The notes beneath the pieces are model-generated. The model was not told where the DNA came from. It saw only the letters and a list, made by a program, of their open reading frames with translations, and did not search any database. A DNA stretch of 64,000 nt from Ricinus communis (lineage: Eukaryota; Streptophyta; Magnoliopsida; Malpighiales; Euphorbiaceae). The translations under genes and the position numbers were made by a program. The stretch is taken from positions 5,552,501 to 5,616,500 of the forward strand of contig NC_063265.1 in NCBI RefSeq assembly GCF_019578655.1, in the 5' to 3' direction. This document shows positions 46,289-59,752 of this stretch, one piece after another. How positions within the stretch are numbered: position 1 is the stretch's first letter; every line of letters starts with the position of its first letter.

Positions 46289-48984
46289 TAAATACTATAT
46301 TTGAGAGTTATGGAAGAATTTATAAAGGATATTTTGTAAAAGAATTATTCGGAAAAAATGACATTTTATTTAGCTAATGGTATTAAATTTTAATTGGAAA
46401 ATATTTAGCAAACTGATTAATTAAATTAATTGTGTGTTAGGACTATATTGGAAACTTCTTTTGGAATAAGGATTAAGAGTATAATTTTATTATTATGGGG
46501 TTTTAATGAAAAATTGTATGTTTGGTATTTTTATAATTAAATATGTCGGCAAAGGCTTTTTGGTAATTTTATATTTAAAAGTAAGGGTAAATATGCAATT
46601 GTATATTTTTAATAATTCTAATTTCGCCCAGATTAAATAGTTAGGGGCTTAATTGAAAAGCTAAAAAAAATTTAAGGGTTGATTGGAAATTTTGTTGGAC
46701 AAAATTGCTGTAATTAAAAAAGTTGAGGGACTAAATGATAAAGAAGAAAAGTTCAAGGACTAATTGTCGATATGTAAGAAAAGAAAGAGAAGAAGAGGAG
46801 GAGGAGGGAGAAAATCATCACCGAGGAAGAGAGGCAGAGAAAGAAGGAGAATGGCACAAATTGCGATCGGTGCGGGTCGATCGGCCGGCGCGGCCACAAA
46901 GCCGGGCGGCGACCATGGCGAGCTTCTAGAACCGGCCACGCGCTGGGAGAGAGGAAGGCAATCAGACTTCCTTACCAGATGCGTGCGCTTCCTGGCTCGA
47001 GGCTGATCTTAGTGGGCGCCGACCTCTCGCCCGGCCATGCCTTCATCGGTGTCGCAAGTGGTGGCCGGAGTTGGAAGTTCGCAGTAGAGAGAGAAAGTTG
47101 GTGGCAATCGCGTTTTCTGGCTTTTCCAGCGAGCTCCGGCGAGGGATGGATGATCGGAGGACATATCCGGACTCTCCTCAGCTCAAGCTTTCCTATGGCA
47201 CTGATTTTGTGGCGAACAGACCCCGTTTGAAAATCAACGACCGAGAATGTCCGTAAATCTCTCTAAATGATCAGGGTCGGATTGGAAGATCGAAAGTGGG
47301 GATTATCATCAGTGTGTGTTTCGAGTCCGTTGGTGCGTTCGGATCGTCGATCGGACTCCAGCGACTGAAGGCGAGTCGACCGAGCGATCAAGCGTCTCGG
47401 TAATTTTCTCTGGCCCGTTGATTTTCGAATTCTTTGGTAAATTATATGTTTATTGAATTGTGTTGAGCATTAGAAATATTGTGTATTAAAATAATTGTTT
47501 GTCGGACTGCTTGCCTTAGGTCGTGTTTTGTGATGTGTGACGGAGTTGGAAAAAATAGTAAGGTCTTGGGGACCCAACTCCCGTTAAAATGAATTCTTGA
47601 ATATTTGAAGTGTTTTCTAGTAGGTCCTGGACCCGTTTTACAGAGGGGTGAATATCCGTATTGTAGGGGAGGTTCTGCCGAATTTCCGGTAGAATTTACC
47701 CGAGTCGAGATTTTTTTTAGATCTAGAGTTAATTGTCAACTGTTTCAGCGTTATTGATTAATTGTTTTCCGTGATTAGATAATCCGTCAGTTCGGCTCGC
47801 TCCACCCGAGGCTTCGGAGCAGAGCTAGGAGGTCGTCAAAGCTGTGAGTTAAAGTTATATATCTGTTATGCACGTGTCATGCACAAATTTTAAATAGCTA
47901 ATGTGATTAATTGATTGCAAGTTTAAACTATTCATTTAATTACTATTCATATATATCATGCTCATTGATTACTATTCATAAATATCATATTCTTCATCAC
48001 TGAATTTATTATTGTCTAATGACTCGGGATGGAACGGCAGTAAAGCATACTATTTTGATGAGTGCACCGGTATAAATCCTAGAGTGCTAGAAAAATGGTA
48101 AAATGGCAAATTTAAAAAGGTAAGTTTAGGACTTGCCCTGGTCGAGCTTCGCTCTTTGAGCTTAGTAGAGTGTGTTTGCCGGAGTAAAGGTCCCTGGTCA
48201 AGCATTGCTCTCTGGGCGCTAGCTTATTTGGAAACCTAAGTGACCAGACTGGAGTTAAGGACCCTGGTTGAGCTTTGCTCTCTAGGCGCCAGTCTTATTG
48301 GAGTAAGAGAGTCGAAAGGCTAAGAGTATTAATGATAATTAAGTGTCTGAACTGGATTTAAGGACCCTGGTCGAGCTTCGCTCTCTGGGCGCCAGTTCTG
48401 TTAGAATGAGAGAGAGTCGAGATGTTTAGTGTTGAGATTAGGGATCTGTTGAGGTACTCCGTCCCGTAATGTGTGAAAATATTTTATTTCAGCATATGAC
48501 ATGACATGTTTATTTTTCCATGACTTATTATTTATTTCAAATTAAAGAAATGTGTTATGGAAGTATTGTAAATGTTTTTTTTTTATATATGATTTTAACT
48601 TACTCTCGAGACTGACAGTCTCAATTTTATTGTTTTCAGATATGTGATTGTTAGTCTTCCCGCGGCTCTTATGTAGCAATCCGACTCCTTCATCATCGGA
48701 TGATGTAATTGATTTGGTATGTTGACTTGTAAAATTTTAGATTCTTCGCAGTAGAAATAATAGACTTATCAATTGTAAATTATTATAGTTTCGGGTCTTG
48801 CCTAATGTTTCTGGCAGACCGAATTAAATATGTAGAATATAATAGTTAAGATAAATTGTGACACTAATAATATCATATGAGATTTGATTAAGTTAGTGAG
48901 TGTCAGGCTTACTACGGGATTCGGTGGCTTTAAGCCTACCCATTCTCTAGTGCTGGTCACGGGCCTACAAATCGGGTCGTGACA
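45998..48984 (+). mobile_element. Probable solo LTR of a Ty3-type retrotransposon
   Basis: The element begins TGTAATACCC and ends GGGTCGTGACA, the TG...CA ends and terminal style of large plant Ty3/chromovirus LTRs. Flanking pentamers ACTTA (45993-45997) and GCTTA (48985-48989) agree at four of five bases, consistent with a 5-bp target duplication. At about 2.99 kb it fits long Tekay/Del-type LTRs. No gag, pol or internal primer site was found, so it looks like a solo LTR left by recombination. The interior has phrases common in such LTRs (TTGAGGGACTAAATGAT, GGACTAATTG), a (TA)n tract at about 46243-46284, a GC-rich block (about 46840-47400) and degenerate tandem repeats near 48130-48400. Orientation is uncertain. 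Confidence 0.6.
48136..48400. repeat. Degenerate tandem repeats inside the LTR
   Basis: Four diverged copies of a unit around CCCTGGTCGAGCTTCGCTCT begin at about 48136, 48192, 48262 and 48365. The later three continue with a variant of CTGGGCGCCAG. Spacing is irregular (56, 70 and 103 bp). They resemble expanded U3/R-region repeats of an LTR. Confidence 0.65.
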
Positions 48985-49290
48985 GCTTAGTATAACTTTT
49001 TTTTTATATAATGAATTTTTATATGAAAAAACGTTATAAATTATGTATTTTAAATTATGAAGAAAGGCCCATTTAATACAGAAAAAATAATAAAATTAGA
49101 ATGCAAGAGCATAATAAACTAAAATTCATTGAATTATAGATATTGCGATATTGAAATATTTCTTGTTATTGTTAGGTCTAAACAAGCATAAGAAGTGCTT
49201 TCTAGCTCTTGTCCTTAAATCTTCATGGAAAAAAGAAAAAAGATTTAATTTCTTGTAAATCAGAAAAAGGTTGTGCAATTGATATTCTTG

Positions 49291-51261
49291 TCAATGGCTT
49301 GATATCACAGCTTTCTTGTAAGTGTATGCCCTTGCAACCAAAAGGTAGACCACCAGGTTTACCAAACTCAAAACAGCTAAAAGCCAGAAGAAATAGTGAA
49401 GATGGCCATAATTCAAATTGTCAGGTATCCATCCTGGGCTGCCATGTCTTGTACTCAAATCTGTAACAACATTTACCAGCAGAGTACTCAAGTAGTTTCC
49501 AAGTGCAGCAGTTGTGAGTGACAGGGCTGAGCAGAGGCTCCTCATTGCGTCAGGTGCCTGCTCATAAAAGAACTCCAATTGTCCAATAAAAGTGAAAACC
49601 TCTGCACATCCTATGATGAAATACTGAGGAACCTGCCAAAATATAGATATTGGAATATGCTTGAGTTTGTAGTAGTTGTGCTTCCGAACTTGGCGGAGTC
49701 TCACCATCTCCAATGTACCAGCTACCATCATTGCAACGATGGAGATAACAAGGCCGATTGCGATTCGTTGGAGCTGGGTGAATCCGTTTTTATGACCTGT
49801 GAACCTTCTGGCAATTGGCACGATGACACGGTCATAAATGGGCACCCAGAAGATTACACTAATGGTGTCGAAAAGCGAAAGAGAAGCAGAAGGGATTTCG
49901 AAGGACCGGCTCATCTGAAGATCCATCGTATTGCCTTGCAGGACAAATAAGGTTCCCATTTGACTATATACAGCAGAAAAGATTATGCCAGTTGCCCAAA
50001 TCGGAAGCAATCTAATGACGGACTTCAGCTCTTCAACTTGAGTCACAGTGCATAAACTCCACTTGTTTACTGAGCCTTTAACACAATCTGAGGGCGTCTC
50101 CACTGCTGCCTTGTCAAAGAAACTAAAGTCACAGCATTAATAATACGTCATCCAAGGTAATTACAAAGTTTGAACTAATTGTACATTTTTATACCTTAAT
50201 TGTTCTGTGTGGTCAAGCTTGCGGCTTCCTTTGACAGCAGATTCCTCATCAGAAGTTTCAAACAGAAGAGACTCATCCTTAGGCACTTGTACCCTAAATT
50301 TTCTCAGGGATGCGACAATCACTTGGCAGATACGCGTCAGTGGACTTCCTCCAGGTCTTTGATTTCTATACAACTTGATACCTGAAAAGAAAGTCATAAC
50401 AGCAATTGCCATTGCCACTGCAGGGATGCCAAAGCCCCAACCCCAACCCACATTTGTTTGTATCCAAACGAGCACAGAGGAAGCAACAAGAGCACCAATA
50501 TTAATAGAAAAATAGAACCAATTAAAGAAAGAACTCTTCTTTTTCTTCTCAGCTTCATCAGAGTCATCGAATTGATCCGCACCGAAGGAAGAAACACAAG
50601 GCTTAATCCCACCTGTACCTAGAGCAATAAGGTATAGTCCTAAAAAGAACACTGCAGTTTGCTTCCCTGTTGGATTGCAAACATTCGTATGATTATCGCA
50701 AGATGGCATTAATCCATGGAGAGATGCTGATAATGTTAACAATGTCATTCCCTGAAACAGAAATTGGAAGCTATAGAAGACACTGCAGGGCTTATCAAAC
50801 AGTTAAAGTAGACAAAGAACTAAAGATCTGGAAAATATCAACTGAACTTACAAGGACATAAATTATGGAGAAACTAGCAATTGTCCAATATCTTCCCAGG
50901 TATGCATCAGCTAAGAAAGCACCAAGCAATGGCATTACGTAGCACGTGCCTGACCAATTTGTGACATTGTTGACAGCCTGAACGCTGCCCTGATTCAGTT
51001 GAAATTTGAGATAATTAACAAGATTGGTGTTGATACCGTAGTATGCTAATCTTTCACAACATTCATTTCCTTCAGCAAATTAAAAACATGGATAAGTACC
51101 AAATAAAAAGAATATCTATAGAAACATTTGATAATAGGTTATGGAGAATAGTTACCAAGAATATAAGGGCAGGCTTTCCAGGTTCCTGTTTTCTTCTTGA
51201 TGGCAGGATTGCCGCTGAAATCAATAGTTCCATCTTTGGTATAGATATCTTCTTGTTCCAT
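49291..51261 (-). CDS. NPF8.1-like: NPF8.1/PTR1-like di/tripeptide transporter (copy B)
   Basis: Four exons on the minus strand: 51261-51156, 51069-50852, 50751-50195 and 50122-49291, giving 570 aa. Exons 1, 2 and 4 have exactly the same lengths and phases as copy A (106, 218 and 832 bp); exon 3 is six bases longer. The start is the ATG at 51261 ([11 protein letters not shown]). The ExxER motif ([10 protein letters not shown]) and the PTR signature [14 protein letters not shown] are present, and the protein ends KKAVISSH. It is a proton-coupled peptide transporter like copy A and clearly a duplicate of it, but the proteins differ throughout, so the duplication is not recent. The introns are much shorter than in copy A. 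Differences in the loop and C-terminus may reflect different regulation. Confidence 0.92.
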
Positions 51262-52182
51262 TGCTTTTGCTTCTTAGCATGTTTAGTTGATCATCTCTTT
51301 ATTTCATTTTTATATCATCAGAAGCAGCAATGGCAATGTCAGAGATAGTAAATATAACTTGTAAGATCAGACTGAAGTCAACGCAATTGGGAAGTAAAAT
51401 CCGAACTGCTTTAAATTGCTGAGTTTCAAACAGGAAAATGGTTAATTAAATTTGGGCACACAATTCGAAATTCAATTACTTAGTTGAAGCATTGTCATTT
51501 TCTATAGGCGGCAGGGCCAAAAGCTATATATGCATGTGTTTGTATCATCATTGACAGAAAAATAAATACTATGGACTATAAATTCCATTAGGCCTGAAAC
51601 CCATTCTCTATTTATGAATGATACATGTAGCCATATTCGGATTCCAGTTTATATGGCTTGTTGGCACATTTTCTTAGAAAAACGCAAGCAACTGCACAAT
51701 GACATGATCTTTCTTTAGTGCTCTGTGTCTAGCCATAGAGGACAATTGGTTCCTCAGAATTGACGAGTTTAATTTTCTGCCCTTGATCGTGTGTGCTTGC
51801 CTATACACAGACAGAGCCAGGCAATTGAATGGGTGGTGCAGGTGGACGGCGTATTCAGATTTTAGCATTTGGCTCAATTTGTTTTCTTAACCTTTTCTTT
51901 TTTCACTGAATTTGGCGCAGTTTTTGCTCAACTTTTTCTTTTTCCACTGAATTTGGCACAGATTCTCTTGCATGTCCTTAGACATGTTAAAAATATGTTT
52001 TAGGACCGGCGCCATTCAAATTTAAGATGATCCCAAGTTCAAATTCAATTTAATAAACAAGAGTATCAACTCAAATCAATGAATAGTTCTAATGGAAATC
52101 CTCTATCCATAAATATTGGAGAAATACTTCTTTAATATTTTTATTTATTAATTAAACCGATTAGCAATTAATAACTGACATA

Positions 52183-52235
<53 letters not shown>

Positions 52236-52349
52236 TTTTAAAATATAGATTTTTTTTAATATAGTGATTATATTCTAACATATAAAATTTTTATTTTAAT
52301 ATGAAACATTCACTTCTTTTTATAATAAAGATTATTTTTATTAAATATA
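51262..52349. other. Upstream region of NPF8.1-like copy B
   Basis: It probably contains the promoter and 5' UTR of copy B. A long (TA)n tract lies at about 52181-52230. No gene is seen on either strand. Confidence 0.5.
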
Positions 52350-52790
52350 TAATGAGGAAAAACATATCATTGGAGCTGTACACTACCCAAAGCCAATAGG
52401 CCAACCAAATACACCCAAGAGATTTCTAAACAACAGCAGTGATATGTGTAAAAAACCCCAGAACCTCAGAGGACAACATAAGGTAAATACATCAGAACAA
52501 AACAAGAAAACAGCCGTCCAACATCTAAGCAACATCAAATAAGGTAGAGAAACAACAGTCATGAGAAGATAACCGCACCCTAAATAGTATACTAAAACCG
52601 TTGCCAGGTCTTAGTATGACATCTTCTCGAGTAGGTTAGCAACCCAAGTAGAAGAGATATAGTGGACAGTTCTCGTATGAAACATTCAATTATAATGGAC
52701 AGTTCTAGATGACAACTGAAAGAGGTCTAACTTTTGCATGATTCCTTCCAAAGTATCAATTGTAATGGAACGTTCACCTGATATTTCCTT
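52350..52790 (-). mobile_element. Possible decayed LINE 3' tail
   Basis: On the minus strand the sequence looks like the T-rich, stop-rich 3' end of a plant non-LTR element. It ends in a TTTTTCCTC block followed by an AATAAAAAT run near 52330-52370. There is no protein match, so this rests on composition and general look only. Confidence 0.3.
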
Positions 52791-55540
52791 TTTTTTTCTT
52801 TTCTTTCTTAATGGAAGGCTGCGGTTTCTTAGATCCTAACAGTTTCTATAATCTGATATGAAATTATATCATAAAGTTTTCAAAATATAGAAGATTATAA
52901 GAGAATTATCAAGCAAATTATTTATATATTATTTTCAGATTTGGTTAAAGAAAAAAAAGATATATTGAGCATAAAGAGCAAAACAAGAAATTTTTGTTAG
53001 ACAACAAAAAGAAACATTCACAAATTAGTGCCCTCTTCCTGCTCGTGATTGCGATTAATATTAGAAAAGAGTATCTACGTGCTTTGCTTTTAAACAATGA
53101 TTTCATGGTGAAAGCAAGATCTCAATTACTGAATGAAACCTAAGATGAGTAACACCCACACACTGGACAACAGAAAACAAACCACCCTCGGAAGTTTTCT
53201 CTATTTAAATGCTATAATATTAAGTATTTAAATATATATTTTAAAAAAATTAATTTGGATTACCTATTAGAATGCATCAAAAATTAAAATACTAAAATAT
53301 TAGATAATTAAAATTTAAAATCGTTAAAAAATTCTCTAATAATAATAAAATTATAAATAAATAAAAATAAAGTAGAAAATTCTATATTCCAACAAACAAA
53401 TTCAATCTAGAAAAGAATCTTTTTGATTTTCGAAGAATGATGGACCAATTTATTCATTTAAAATCTATGCTCTTTTTTCTTTGCAGTTTAATTTGTCCAT
53501 TTGGTATCCGACTCTTCTACTTCATTTTTATTTATTTATTTATTATTATTATTTTATTTTTCTCCTCTCTTTTCTTACTTTTTATTCCTTTCTGTTATTT
53601 TTTAAATCTCACTGGATTGATACTATAGAATCTGACTTATTTTTCATTGAGTCAAGGGTAAAATTAAATATCTGATCAAAAGTACTATATAAAATTTTCA
53701 GTTTTTACTTTTTGGCTATCCCTATCCCATAAATATTTTGTTTGAATCAATAAAGAACTTTTTTTTTTCTGTATTTGTATGAATCAAATATTATTATATT
53801 TCGATTTCTTCGAGCACATTTCAAAAAAAAATCTTGAATTGGACTCTAAATTGATAGGTTAGTATGAGCTTATTTATACGGTTATGCACTCTTCAAATAA
53901 GAATTCATTTTCTGAAAAGATTTTGGCTCCGCGCTTGGTGGGTCTTAGAGATTTTTTTAATAACCTGTGTTAGGATATCTATATGATCTGATTAATTGCA
54001 TAAAGCACGCGGCAACAATAGAATTGGAAAAATTATACAAAACATACAGTTCTTCTCTATTCTATTGATATTTTCTACTCTATTAATTAGTATTTGATTA
54101 GTATTATCTACTGACTCCGGTTCAATGAATCCTTTCTTCCATGATGAATTATTGGCATTAGCCTACATTTTATCTATATAAACAAGAAGAAAACTGTGCC
54201 ATGAAAGAAGTAAGGAAGTCAAATGACTAAATATGCACTTGGCTTTAATAATATATATACAGCATATATGACCTACAATAGAATACTTTTGACTTTATTG
54301 GTATTAAGGCAGAAGCTATTTTTTTTCTTTTTCAATTACTCCCTCAACTTTTCTTTTCCAAAAATCATAAGTAAATTTAAATTACTGACACCATTAATCT
54401 ATCTAGTGTAGCTTACTTAAAAATGCAAATTAACCTCTATGAAAACATGCAAATTAACCAATAGTATGTTGACATCTAGCATTTCTTTCTTCTAAAAATT
54501 TAATGTAAAAACAGTAAAATTACATAAATAAGGAAAATAAAATATTCACTCTAATCTTCTTCCATCATCTCAATTATCGGAACAAAAAAGTTTAATTCGA
54601 AAGAAAATAACAATTTCTAAACGAAAACAGCAACTTTCCCACCATCTTAAAACCACTACTCATGAGCTTTTCCACTTCAGCCACTGAGTAAACCACCAAC
54701 ATTAGGTTGTTTGATATAAAAATTCGAATTCAAAATACAAGAAGGGCTTCTATTATTGCCTCAAACCATGCAAATATGGATTATAATTATTTCTCCACAT
54801 TAATTTTTAGTCATAAATTACAAGTCAAAATGTTGACTCATGGTTTAGATTATCGAGTATATGCAAATTTGATCCAAAATGTTTAGCTTTTACATACATA
54901 CGTTGCCTGCTTTACATCTCTCCTTACAATAAATCCTCAATGAATATATATATATATATATATTTTTTTTTTTGGTAAATAACCACTTTGACAATAATAA
55001 ATGCGGTGATTAAAAAAATAAAATATTTCTCCTTAACCATGCCTTTGGATTATTGGATTAATAGTACTTGCATGTGATTACAATTATAAGTTAAGGGAGG
55101 CATAGTATATATTATAGCAAAATTATAAGTTAGTCCGAATTATTAAAAAATCATAGTTTAATTTATCAAATAAAGACTTAATTGGTATGGAATAATATCC
55201 TAAGACTGTTTGATTTGGTAGTACTTACATGAAATTACAAAATTATTAGTCATGAGGCATAATATATATATATGTTGCTTGCATCACAGCTTGTTTTCGT
55301 TCATATCATTTATTAGTTAACCAAAATATCAAAGAATAGTTAATTGGCATGTTTTAAGGAAGAAAGAAGAAAAAATTTAATTTGATCCTTAACATCTTAT
55401 TTCTTTTTTACTTTAGAATGAACCAAAAAAATAAAAGCCAAATGTTATTTAAATTAATTTGGATTAAATTATGTAGCTGTAGCTGTATCGAAAGCTTAGT
55501 GACGTTATTATTTTATTATTTAGATCATTATTAAATAAAC
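52791..55540. other. Gene-poor AT-rich DNA
   Basis: No gene is recognised. There are T-rich ORF shadows at about 53440-53680 and a (TA)n run followed by a T run at about 54945-54973. Confidence 0.5.
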
Positions 55541-56110
55541 ATTATTCTAAAATTTATCATATATATTCGCCGGATGATTTCAAACTATTGATTAGACCTA
55601 TTATTTTTCTATCGGAATATTTAGAGAAGATCTCATTTGGTAGGTTTGAGATAAAAAATTCGTTAAGGATATGGGTATGGTCTTTCATAATTTTTATTTG
55701 AGAAGACATGTAGTATATAGGCTCAAATGATAAAGAAAGATTTTCAAACCAACAAGCGGCGTATATTCCACTTATAACACTCTTTTCACCGAATGAAGCC
55801 ACGTATCACTAAAATCAAATGATCTCATCCACTCAATATTACTATAAATATTCTCACATTTTCTTAAGAAAAGGACTTTTCACTTCTCAGATATTTGAAA
55901 GCTTCTCTCTCTAGCTTTTTTCTCTTAAAAATATATTGCATTCTGAATTCACTCCCTCTCTCTGAGAGCTCTCACTAGATATACATATATTCTCAGACAC
56001 TGCTTGTCTCTCCTCCCCCGTATTGATCTCTCTATATTCTACTCTACTCTATTTAATAAAGACATAGGTTAAAGACACTCATAATCATCCTACACAAACT
56101 AACACCCGGT
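55541..56110 (+). other. Possible LTR or promoter-like segment
   Basis: A CTATAAATA box near 55842 is followed by about 200 bp of CT-rich leader-like sequence and an AATAAA at about 56055. This combination resembles the U3-R part of a Copia-type LTR or an isolated promoter. No second LTR, primer site or coding region was found, and the 81-codon minus-strand frame beside it shows no domain. Confidence 0.25.
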
Positions 56111-59100
56111 CTCAAATTGACAGTCCTGTGATTATCTTAGTTTAGAAAAATGGTGTTGAGTAAAAGGGGCTAAGCTAAGCACCTAGACACTACTCTAGCC
56201 TCTAGAATGTGAAACAACCACAGATATCATAGTCCAGCCAACCCACTAAGGACTTCCCAATATTGGTGAAAGGCTTGTACTCATGTTTTCAAGAATTTAC
56301 ATTACACACTAAGCATAGCACATGTATTTATCAGCTTCAAGCCCTTCACATCCCTCCCTAGGGTAAGCAAACATTGTGCCCAAGAAACAATTGTCCCAAA
56401 AAAAAAGATTTAAATCTTTTGATTTGTTACTATCAAAATGACTTAATTGATATATGAAAGTGAAGCAATATCTACCATTTGGCTAAAAATCCACATCAAA
56501 ATGAAGATTTGAGGCCATTTAGTTATGTGGAGAAGTGACATAGATATGCATATTTCTTATTCACCCTCCATCAAGCATAATCAACCCAAGATTTGATTTA
56601 GACAATAAAATGTCTAAACTACAGTTTAGATAATGTGGTAACTAATTGTGTGATGTTTTATCTTTGAAAATGAGTTAGCTCTTGTATATATTGGCAAAAT
56701 GGCCCTATTTCTAAATCATTATTGCCTCATTTAGTGAGATTATTATTAGGATTATATAAGAGATAAAATTAATTTGAAAAAAAGGTCTGATGGGCTGTCA
56801 ATTGATTAAAATAATAAATGGATAAAATGAAGTGGAAGAGTTGTTACTTACCCACCGTTGGTTTAATCTTAGCTTTCAAAGAAACTATGATGTCCTATTG
56901 GGTTACTATCCAATCCATGACATGAAAGCCATTTCTCAACTATTAATTCTCTTCTTGTGTAAGCATTCCATCTCCATACAACCCAAATACAACACTCCAA
57001 ATTTCCACTTCAATGCAATTTGAGAAATCATTATTTCTACTAGCTTTCTGTTAACTTTCTTCTTCTTTTTTTTTTTTTTTTCTTTTTGAAAAAATAATAT
57101 TTTGAATTTTTATTCACAAATAATCATTTAAATGCAATTTCAAAACTGCTTAAACTAATTTCATGACCAATACATATATACATGTCTTGATTTTCAACAG
57201 AAATTATAAGAGTCCTACATTGTAAAGTAGTTGCATAATATCTTTTATATTTATTGCTCATTTTTCTTAGAGGAGTTCTAAGGTTGAAATTCTCTACCAA
57301 AAGTCATAAAAAGTAACTAATAAGTACTTGCAAGGACCCCATTATACATACCACAGCAAATGGAAGATGATGCCTCAATTTTACATTCTTGCAAAGCCAA
57401 CTTAGAAGCAAACATAGAAGAAAAAGATACACATATATAAATGCCTAAATTAGCTATTGGAATGTTAATTTCTGGACCCATATGATCACACCCCTAGTTT
57501 GAAGCAATACAACATAATGAAATGGTATATGACTATATGTTAGCCTTTTCACACCTCTACCAACCCTCCAGACAGAATGTTTCGCTGGGCGTTATGAGTA
57601 ATGACAAAACATTTTTAGCTTATTGTAAGGATCAGTACATCAGTACAGTAATTCTTTTGGATGTTGGAATAATTTAATTATGACAAAGTCTTTTAAGAAA
57701 CTTGTACACAACTAGGATGCTCCAATCTGCAAATATTCTAAAACACATGCAGTTTTCATGATGTCTACTATCTCAATGCACATAAATTTGATTTTTAAGT
57801 TGAAACTACTTAGTGCTTGCTAGTACTGTACTTTAATGCATTTTATGGAGTTCATTTTTATTTTTTAATTTAACTAAAGGAGACTCAAATAAAAAATCGA
57901 GTGGGCATTTATAAAATAATTATTCTTTTGCTGAACACTAGAATAAAATCGTTTTAATAAAATTTAAGAATCAGTAGCCGATAGTTGATGTAATTTCAAT
58001 CACTTCAAAATTTTATTAGTTCTCTTTTAGATTTTTTTTATTAGTTAATAGTTGATTTATTTTTTTTTATTTAGACCACATTACTCTTAATATAAAATAA
58101 CTAGTAATAGATAATTTAATTTAATTTATAGCACACAACAAATAATTATTTTCTTAAAATTTTAATTCATTTTTTAAATAGTTATGATATTTATATTTAA
58201 AGTATTTGAAAAAAAAAACTTTACATAAGTGGAATTTAAATTCTAATAACTACAGCTACTATGAATATACTTAATAGTAAATACAACTAAGTCGAGTACA
58301 ATTAATTATTATAAACTATATTTAGTAATTTGTAAAACTAAAAAAACTATATAATATATATATGAGAATATATTAAAAAAATAAATTATATTCTAAATAG
58401 TAATTTAATATATACTAATAAAGATAGTCAATAAAATTTTATCAAACGATACATCTATAACTATTAACTATTGGTTATCAGTTTTGAATTTTCAACAACA
58501 TTATCAACTTTTATAAATAGCTAAACGAAATAAATTCTGAAGTATGATTAATAAGGCATAAAGCAATTTACTAAGTCGACTCTAGAATTTATATAAAGAT
58601 TATTTTGAAATGCAATTATTTCAAGTTTTTATAGTCAAATCATATCACATTTATTTTTCAAAATAATTAATAATTAGCCTTTTAATTAACATGGGCAAAA
58701 AACAATTCTCAATAACAATAACAACAACTTACTATTACTATATGTTGACCGAAAAAATGTTATTCTCAACTTCATGCTAAAAAAGAAACTATAATAAGAT
58801 CAATGAAGTTGATCCCAAATTTCTAAGCAAAGTTCGAACTTGGTGGCTATTTAGATCTCCAAATTAAAGATCACACATTAACAATTACTCAAGCTAATGA
58901 ATGCATAAAAATCGATTCACTCAGAAACATCTCAAAAGGTGAACATTCTGAAATAACTTTTTAAGCAGAAAATCCTTACTTTTATAGTAAATCTATTACT
59001 TCAAGTTCGAATTAAGTACTTTAAATGCCACAAAGAATCTCTACAAAGCATTAATAGCTACTTTACCCAAGAGTTACTAAATTGAGTTAGCTTATTAAGA

Positions 59101-59752
59101 TTGTCCTAGAAAGTACTATATAAATATGTTAAAGATAACAAAGAACTCTAGGGCTAACCCACCAGAAGCAAGCCGACAAATTGGATGTAACTTATTTTTG
59201 TCTTTGCCAAAAGAGGGCTTCTTTTCTGCTATTTATACTATATATATATATATTTTGCCTACTAATATGTGGGATGTTCCAAGTAGTAGAATTATAGTAG
59301 CAAAAAGAAGTAGGTACCAAATTTATAAACTTTCCACCACAAAAATATATCAACCAACCAAAACTCCTGATTCAGGTTCTAATTAATTAGTTGAAAATAG
59401 TAGTAGTATTAAGTTGGGAAGGGGGTTTAGTTCAAAATCTACATTGGTCTAATAAGAAACAAAACTTTATGTAACATGTAAGAAATGCAAGTGAGATTAG
59501 GCCTCAAAATCTTGATTTACAAGAATCCACTTAACCCACCTAACATCAGGAAAAACGACATGCTAGCAATTCACCTATCGATCTATTCCCCTTATAAAGC
59601 TTGAGGTAGCCAGTCGCAGATATGAATATAACAAGCCCTCCCAAAAAAGAAAAGAAAAGAAGAAGAAGAAGAAGAAGAAGTACAGTGCTTCACTGACAAG
59701 ATAGAGATTGAAAGAAGCAAGAAAGAATAAAGAAAACACACAAGGCAATATC
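56111..59752. other. Gene-poor upstream region of the laccase gene
   Basis: AT-rich, with a T-run at about 57067-57083. No coding sequence is recognised. The laccase promoter should lie in the last few hundred bases. A GAA run at 59659-59679 sits about 75 bp before the start codon, in the likely 5' UTR. Confidence 0.5.

Noticed and set aside
46735..47256. Overlapping Arg/Glu-rich open frames
   Set aside because: They lie in several frames at once inside the GC-rich part of the LTR, with no domain. Composition explains them.
52181..52230. CRISPR-like or satellite array
   Set aside because: It is a simple (TA)n microsatellite; no spaced repeats exist in this window.
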